This document shows, piece after piece, positions 32,557-37,348 of a DNA stretch of 37,348 nucleotides. How positions within the stretch are numbered: position 1 is the stretch's first letter; each line of letters opens with the position of its first letter. This DNA comes from a bacterium. Its GTDB lineage: Bacteria > AUK180. The position numbers were made by a program, and so were the translations under genes. Location: the NCBI GenBank assembly GCA_023144005.1, contig JAGLGN010000003.1, forward strand, positions 1 to 37,348, in the 5' to 3' direction. Below the pieces are notes generated by a model. The model worked only from the letters and a program-made list of their open reading frames with translations. It had not been told where the DNA came from and did no database searches.

Positions 32557-33867
32557 TCAGAACCTCGCCGTATAGATCCCCATGGCTCCGCCTTTCAGCG
32601 GGACGATATCAAGCGTACCGAGTTTCATTTCCGGAATATAGCGGCTTCTGAAGGCCTTCCAGGTAATATATGAGCTAACACATCCGGTGAGCAGGGAGGT
32701 CCCGAAGTACCATTCACTATCCACATCACCATCTTTATCGAACATGAATACAACACCCGCGCCGATAAGTGAGCCCGCGGCTTGTGAAAGTAATGTCAGG
32801 AATCCTTCACTCTCTTTAAAATGAAGGTCTTTTCTTAAGAAATAATCACCCGCAAGAAAGCCTGCCATAGTAAACGGGATCATAAATGCGGTAATATTAT
32901 CCGACTTCTCCCAGGCATCGGTGATATCCAATGCCAGCATGGACAGTTGGAGCCCGATAACCGCACCCGTTCTCATCATATATGAGTCGCCGGCCGTCAG
33001 TTCTCTCTTTTTTCCATAGAAATATCCACCCGCACAGCTTGCGAGGGAGGTGAATGGAGCGATAGCCCAATATTCTTTGTGATCTTCAATGTCTTCAATA
33101 TCCTGAAATAGCGTCGCAGTGATAAGACTGCCCCAGAAAAGGCCCATATCTCCCCAAGCTGCTATCTGCTCCGCGTTACCATCGGTCATCCGGAATTTCT
33201 GCGAAAGGGCCATGCCCGTTACAGCTGAGCCTAGACTCACGGACAATCCCCAGGACATGTGAGTTCTATTAAAATCGTCAAGCACGGCAAGGGCTAATAG
33301 ATGCCCCCATGCGATTCCACGGTACCCGCCATATAAAAACAATCTGACATCGGCAGATGATACATATTTATCCTTGGTAAGATAGAATGGTAAAAAGAAG
33401 CCGGCGCCGGAGCCCAGAAGGTAAATACCCGTGATGATATTGCCATCATCTATCTTAAGAGCGATCGGCAAAGACCACCCCCAATATGTAAGGGAAAGGA
33501 TGGTTGAAGAGAGTACTAGGGCTTTTCTTGCGTTCTCCTTATCCTCTACGGGCTTAACAGCGGGTCTGCTGAATATCGAATCAATACTGTCACGAAGCAT
33601 CAGCAATTCATCTTTTTCAATTATCTGAATATTCCTATACACACCGCCCGGAGCAGAATAGCGGATCTCCAAAGAGAGTCCCGCGGTATCCTCATAGACC
33701 TCTGCGGAAAGGAAGTTCTCAAATTCCGGAAAAAGCTGAAGATTGAGCTCATGTTCCTTCGTGATAGTGAACACCTCACCTTTGGAATCCAATTCCATTT
33801 GACGGCTATCGCCGTAAATGCCTGCGATAAATACAATGCAAAGAAGCGTTAATAATGTAGATTTCAT
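32557..33867 (-). CDS. exported multi-segment membrane protein, function unknown
   Basis: 436 residues. MKSTLLTLLCIVFIAGIYG is a signal peptide. A soluble N-terminal part (about 20-110) is followed by eight or more weakly hydrophobic Gly/Ala-rich segments with aromatic residues (for example LLGSGAGFFLPFYL and GLFWGSLITATLFQD), ending GGAMGIYTARF. The final Phe and the aromatic-rich segments would suit an outer-membrane location, but the segments also look helical. I do not recognise a family. It is last in the operon from 36882; the ATG is 10 nt after the VOC gene stop, with GGGGGT upstream. Confidence 0.6.
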   Translation of the reverse strand: MKSTLLTLLCIVFIAGIYGDSRQMELDSKGEVFTITKEHELNLQLFPEFENFLSAEVYEDTAGLSLEIRYSAPGGVYRNIQIIEKDELLMLRDSIDSIFSRPAVKPVEDKENARKALVLSSTILSLTYWGWSLPIALKIDDGNIITGIYLLGSGAGFFLPFYLTKDKYVSSADVRLFLYGGYRGIAWGHLLALAVLDDFNRTHMSWGLSVSLGSAVTGMALSQKFRMTDGNAEQIAAWGDMGLFWGSLITATLFQDIEDIEDHKEYWAIAPFTSLASCAGGYFYGKKRELTAGDSYMMRTGAVIGLQLSMLALDITDAWEKSDNITAFMIPFTMAGFLAGDYFLRKDLHFKESEGFLTLLSQAAGSLIGAGVVFMFDKDGDVDSEWYFGTSLLTGCVSSYITWKAFRSRYIPEMKLGTLDIVPLKGGAMGIYTARF

Positions 33868-33877
33868 ACTACCCCCG

Positions 33878-34249
33878 TTATTTTATTTCAAAAAGATTTC
33901 CCGAAGCATCTTCGAGAAAGAGCACCTGTCTTTCGCCGCGGTCAATCCGGAAATGTTTCACCGAGAATCTCTTGCAGCGCGACAGTAAAGCATCTTTATC
34001 CTCTATCTTAATGGCTAAATGACCATATGTGCTATTTTTTGAATTAGTGTTAATGAAAACCTCGATCTTTACTCCGTCCATTCCGAAAACCAAAACCTCT
34101 ACATCCATCTTGACACCGAATACTTGATCGGCGGTCTTCTCATCGAGAGTGAATGTATACAGCAGTTCAAATTCAAAGACACCGATAAATATATCTTCAG
34201 CAGCCTTTTTTGAAATTGAGGACAGGGCGTAATGATCTATTGACTTCAT
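33878..34249 (-). CDS. VOC (glyoxalase/bleomycin-resistance) superfamily protein
   Basis: 123 residues forming the paired beta-alpha-beta-beta-beta module. IDHYALSS begins the first half, and GHLAIKIEDKDALLSRC and VLFLEDASGNLFEIK form the second, where the terminal Glu is the usual metal ligand. The His of DHYALSS and the His of GHLAIKI are further possible metal ligands. Substrate unknown. The start overlaps the folK stop by ATGA, so they are coupled. Confidence 0.8.
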   Translation of the reverse strand: MKSIDHYALSSISKKAAEDIFIGVFEFELLYTFTLDEKTADQVFGVKMDVEVLVFGMDGVKIEVFINTNSKNSTYGHLAIKIEDKDALLSRCKRFSVKHFRIDRGERQVLFLEDASGNLFEIK

Positions 34250-34710
34250 GCCTTCTCACATTGAGGTAATTCATCGTAAAGCTGAGAAATGCTCTTTTTC
34301 AGAACCGGATGTACAAGGTCCGCTTGAAGCTCCAGCATTGAGCGCAATACAAATTCTCTTTTTTGCAGATGCGGGTGAGGAATTACAATACCCTCAGAAT
34401 AAAATATGCCGATATCTGAAAATAATATATCCATATCTATGATCCTCTGTCCCCATTTCTCTGTTTCAACTCTTCCCATATCCTGTTCAAAACCTTTCAA
34501 GGCGGTGATCAGCTCTTTTGGTGATAATTCGGTCTCGTATTCCACGATCGAGTTTAGAAAATCAGGCTGATCCATTTTTCCCCAGGGAGCGGTCATTATC
34601 CTCGTACTCTCTCTAATAACACTGCCTGCGGAATTAAGTTTCGCGAGTGCTGTATCAAGATTTAAGCGAAGTTCTCCCAAATTTGTCCCCAACCCCAAAT
34701 AGTATTTCAT
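34246..34710 (-). CDS. folK: 2-amino-4-hydroxy-6-hydroxymethyldihydropteridine pyrophosphokinase
   Basis: 154 residues from the ATG at 34710; a GTG two codons upstream overlaps the previous stop and is possible. Seen: YYLGLGTNLGE at the start, DFLNSIVEYETELSP, the catalytic KWGQRIIDMDILF with its Mg-binding Asp pair, and VIPHPHLQKREFVL. It transfers pyrophosphate to the pterin in folate synthesis. It sits in an operon with aminotransferase and cell-envelope genes; no other folate gene is adjacent. The VOC gene overlaps its stop. Confidence 0.95.
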   Translation of the reverse strand: MKYYLGLGTNLGELRLNLDTALAKLNSAGSVIRESTRIMTAPWGKMDQPDFLNSIVEYETELSPKELITALKGFEQDMGRVETEKWGQRIIDMDILFSDIGIFYSEGIVIPHPHLQKREFVLRSMLELQADLVHPVLKKSISQLYDELPQCEKA

Positions 34711-34712
34711 GA

Positions 34713-35867
34713 TCACCCGAACAAAGCCGAGAAGTCATCTATATCCTTTTGCGGGCAGGTCAGCGAAAATCTGACATAACCCTCTCCGGATGGGCCGAAG
34801 CCGGTACCGGGAGAAACAAGGATGCCCTTGCCCTGAAGTAATTCGGATGCCTTCTGCTCAGAGCTCTTGCCGTCAAGGATACGGCACCATATATAGAAAG
34901 TTGAATCAGAGGCGATCGCCTCTAATTCCAAGCTCGGTATAATCGATTCAACCTGTGCTCTTCTTGAAAAATATATACTGCGGAGTTTTTCCAATTGTTC
35001 GATCCCATGGCCGATCGAGTCTGCAACTGCGAATTGTATAGCATCGAACACACCTGAATCAATACTCTTTTTAATCTTTGCCAGGCCGGAAATGATCTCA
35101 CTGTTGCCGATGGCAAAACCCACACGCCAGCCGGTCATATTGAACATCTTTGAAAATGAGTAGAACTCTATCGCGACATCCTTCGCGCCTGGGATCGACA
35201 TTATTGAAAGCGGTTTTGGGGAGCCGGGCCTGTATATCTCAGTGTAAGCGGCATCCGAGGCGATAATAAAGCCGTATTCATGGGCAAGTGCTACAAGATC
35301 TATGTAAAACTCTCGGGTGCAGGATACTCCGGTGGGATTATTGGGATAATTTACCCACACGATCTTGGGCACTCCGTGTTTCTTAATAGCCGCTGCGACA
35401 TCAGGGAGAAAAGAATTTTCCATTGTAAGCGGCATAAGAATTACTTCACCGCCCGCGAAAATAGTTCCGTCCCTGTAAACAGGATATCCTGGTTCCGGTA
35501 TAAATACCTTATCACCGGGGTCAACAAAAGCAAGCGGGAAATGCGCGATCCCCTCCTTACTACCGATAAGTGAAATAACCTCATTGGCAGGATCTACTTC
35601 GACTTGAAAGCGTTTGCTTATATAATCCGCGGCGGCCCGCCTATATGTCTCAGAACCGATATAAGACGGATATCTGTGAGTTGCGGGATCGTTGATATGC
35701 TTTTTCACTGAAGCCAGTACGGATTCAAATGTCGGCATGTCAGGATCGCCTACACCGAAGTCAAATACTCTTTTCCCAGACGCTAAGACCTTCTTTTTCG
35801 CAATGTCCAATTCTGCGAAGAGATAGGGAGGTATTTTTTTTATCCTTTTGGAATAATTAATCTTCAT
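34713..35867 (-). CDS. class I aminotransferase, LL-diaminopimelate aminotransferase-like
   Basis: 384 residues, a PLP fold type I enzyme. Seen: DFGVGDPDMPTFESV, SLIGSKEGIAHFPLAFVDPGD (the DapL-like IGSKEGIAH), NYPNNPTGVSCTREF, SDAAYTEIY, the PLP lysine in SFSKMFNMTGWRVGFA, and GEGYVRFSLT with the substrate Arg. DapL makes LL-diaminopimelate directly from tetrahydrodipicolinate; this assignment rests on motif resemblance, and other class I aminotransferases (AspC/AlaT-like) cannot be excluded. It overlaps the wecA/tagO-like gene start region by 11 nt, which fits a peptidoglycan precursor role. Confidence 0.82.
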   Translation of the reverse strand: MKINYSKRIKKIPPYLFAELDIAKKKVLASGKRVFDFGVGDPDMPTFESVLASVKKHINDPATHRYPSYIGSETYRRAAADYISKRFQVEVDPANEVISLIGSKEGIAHFPLAFVDPGDKVFIPEPGYPVYRDGTIFAGGEVILMPLTMENSFLPDVAAAIKKHGVPKIVWVNYPNNPTGVSCTREFYIDLVALAHEYGFIIASDAAYTEIYRPGSPKPLSIMSIPGAKDVAIEFYSFSKMFNMTGWRVGFAIGNSEIISGLAKIKKSIDSGVFDAIQFAVADSIGHGIEQLEKLRSIYFSRRAQVESIIPSLELEAIASDSTFYIWCRILDGKSSEQKASELLQGKGILVSPGTGFGPSGEGYVRFSLTCPQKDIDDFSALFG

Positions 35868-36882
35868 GCTTCTTCTCCCTTTTAACAGAGATCAATATTG
35901 ACAGCATTACGAAAAGGATAAGGTCCTGTAAGAGGAGTATTATTGCTCCGATCCAATTTACCAGAAGCAGCAGAAATGCCGATACTCCGGTAGAAAAGGT
36001 GACCAGATAGATGAAGAGAACGGAATTCTTATGTGACAGGCCTAAGCGATATAAGCGATGTGAGAAATGATTCTGATCGCCTACAAATAGCGCCTGTTTC
36101 TTTTTCAAGCGTATATAAATAACAGAAAGTGAATCATATATTGGAACCGACAAAATTATTACAGGGATGATAACCGGTAATTGTGTCAATCTGGATATCT
36201 CGGTATATCCGCCCATGATCGAAAGAGTAGCAATGGTATAGCCGATGAAGAGACTGCCGGAATCACCCATAAAGACCTTTGACGGATAGAAGTTCATCGG
36301 AAGAAATCCCAGCATGACAAAGGCAAGGATAAGGTATAAATAGGCCAGTGGAACATTCCCGGTCTGATACGAAATAAAAGCGAATATCAGTGATGAGATC
36401 AGCGCAATTCCGCTGGACAGACCGTCCATATTATCAAGCAGATTGAAGGAATTCATGATCCCGACGATCCAGATAATCGAAACACCGTATTGCAGCAGCG
36501 GCATTTTCATAAATATCGTTGCCTTATCGATGAAGATGACAAATACTGAGGCAACGGCAATTTGGAAGATCAGCTTGATATATGGATTGAGATTAAAGAG
36601 GTCATCTAAAAATCCCATAAAGAATACACTTCCGCCCAGGACGAACCAGAGTATCATCTTCCCGTTCATAACGGGAATGCCGGCAAAACGGCTCAGAAGC
36701 AGAAAGGTAATGATAAATAGGGGGAAGAAGGTGAGTCCCGCTCCCCTTGCCTTTATCTGCGTATGCATCTTCCGCTTTCCGGGCAGGTCAACGATCTTGA
36801 ACCGATAGGCGATCTGAATATACACCTTGATCAGGATCATCTCAACTAAGGCACAAAGTATCAGTATAATCAATTGTGTCAT
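35857..36882 (-). CDS. undecaprenyl-phosphate sugar-1-phosphate transferase (WecA/TagO/MraY family)
   Basis: 341 residues with about ten membrane helices. Seen: the cytoplasmic-loop motif FMGFLDDLFNLNPYIKL (DDxx, Mg-binding), NLLDNMDGLSSG, FMGDSGSLFIGY, and the DQNHFSHRLYRLG loop of the WecA/TagO group, which fits polyprenyl-P N-acetylhexosamine-1-P transferases better than MraY. It starts lipid-linked glycan synthesis (O-antigen, teichoic acid or similar) on the inner membrane. The ATG at 36882 is 8 nt from a TATAAT box. It is first in the operon with dapL-like and folK. Confidence 0.9.
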   Translation of the reverse strand: MTQLIILILCALVEMILIKVYIQIAYRFKIVDLPGKRKMHTQIKARGAGLTFFPLFIITFLLLSRFAGIPVMNGKMILWFVLGGSVFFMGFLDDLFNLNPYIKLIFQIAVASVFVIFIDKATIFMKMPLLQYGVSIIWIVGIMNSFNLLDNMDGLSSGIALISSLIFAFISYQTGNVPLAYLYLILAFVMLGFLPMNFYPSKVFMGDSGSLFIGYTIATLSIMGGYTEISRLTQLPVIIPVIILSVPIYDSLSVIYIRLKKKQALFVGDQNHFSHRLYRLGLSHKNSVLFIYLVTFSTGVSAFLLLLVNWIGAIILLLQDLILFVMLSILISVKREKKHED

Positions 36883-36890
36883 AACCCTGT

Positions 36891-36918
36891 ATTATACGGT
36901 TTGCTTAATAATTTGCAA
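36891..36918 (-). promoter_or_regulatory. promoter of the wecA/tagO-like operon
   Basis: On the minus strand: TTGCAA (36913-36918), a 16-bp spacer, and consensus TATAAT (36891-36896), with 8 nt to the ATG. The predicted leader is only a few nt. The -35 box abuts the end of a dispersed right-end copy (36919-36938). Confidence 0.6.
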
Positions 36919-37348
36919 GTATTTATAGATCAGAACACTTCAAGATTGGTGCTCTGATTCAAAAATACGATGACAATGGAATGCTTAGATTTGAGGCAAT
37001 TCCAACGATAAATGCAGTCTGAAGTGTGAGGTGTAAAGTGGGAACCAGGATGAAATAAGGCAGGATCCCACGGCCGCAAGTTCCCTCTGGATGACATTCT
37101 CTTCTTCATTTCCTTCCCGCATCCGCTCATCGGGAGCCCGGCAGCGCCGGGCGACCAACCCAAAAGAGTTTTGAACCATTTAAATAAAATGCCAGTGCTC
37201 TAATACATAAATACAGGAGCAATGGCTGATGGTATTTTCTCTGCTTCGTCTCTCACCCACCTCGAGCACGGCGCAGCCGTGCGCCCAACCGAGAGTTCCG
37301 GAAGAAGTGAGCGATCGTTAGAGCTTTTAGAGGCAGGAACGAATGTTC
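36919..37348. repeat. mosaic island at the window's right edge
   Basis: A right-type end (36919-36938), then a left-type end with long flank (36948-37009, matching the reverse of 4903-4964), a GTGTGAGGTGTAAAGTG run (heptamer-type), a REP-like block (37058-37098), a GCCCGGC/GCCGGGC hairpin (37136-37152), another left-type end (37194-37225), and a GCACGGC/GCCGTGC hairpin (37266-37282). It runs off the window. The short minus-strand open frames 36930-37179 cross the repeats and are not supported as genes. Confidence 0.65.

Noticed and set aside
36930-37179. Two overlapping minus-strand ORFs of 64 and 77 residues
   Set aside because: They read through repeat ends and hairpins, and share those sequences with other non-coding islands.

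Overview
The window is a bacterial chromosomal segment of ordinary housekeeping and transport genes, mostly on the minus strand, with moderate GC and strong sigma70-type promoters. It has no phage, integrase, transposase or CRISPR. GroEL has a Gly/Met-rich tail and groESL is under a CIRCE operator. A DapL-type aminotransferase and a WecA/TagO-type phosphosugar transferase point to a peptidoglycan-containing, probably diderm, uncultured-type bacterium. I cannot place the phylum from sequence alone.

Layout. 126-1298 is a glycosyltransferase, divergent from a four-gene plus-strand operon (1405-4453) of an EIIA-type PTS protein, a small PII-like protein and two antiporter-like membrane proteins. 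A third, unlinked antiporter is at 5198-6463. At 6727-11187 (minus) one promoter appears to drive tRNA-Ser(GCU), a diguanylate cyclase, rho and lepA. At 11288-13698 (minus) lies an autoregulated-looking Fe-S operon: Rrf2 regulator, cysteine desulfurase, an IscU scaffold fused to a MIP18-like domain, and TusA. Then come a DUF4282 protein, an AEC carrier, and a CopA copper ATPase translationally coupled to a flavin-reductase-like protein. The serine genes serC-serA are divergent from a DUF1015 protein, which meets yjbQ at a perfect bidirectional hairpin. At 22495-27254 (minus) a tightly overlapped five-gene operon puts glutamine-dependent NAD synthetase between unrecognised exported or soluble proteins and a PrsW-type protease. 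A divergent exported protein, a GlcD-like FAD oxidase, groES-groEL and a second tight operon (wecA/tagO-like, dapL-like, folK, VOC protein, membrane protein) complete the window.

The most unusual layer is non-coding. Nearly every long intergenic gap holds a 0.25-0.45 kb mosaic element. Many are bounded by inverted copies of one ~32-bp end sequence (core CTGATTCATAAATACGATG). Inside are shuffled shared modules and short tandem arrays with 7-8 bp period but different unit sequences. The ends repeatedly sit exactly on stop codons, supply one gene's stop, and form the translated N terminus of another ORF. A fused palindromic form without interior lies between serC and DUF1015. I propose this as a previously uncharacterised non-autonomous repeat family.

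A second recurring feature is that several minus-strand genes have a -10 box only 5-8 nt before the ATG, which predicts leaderless transcripts.
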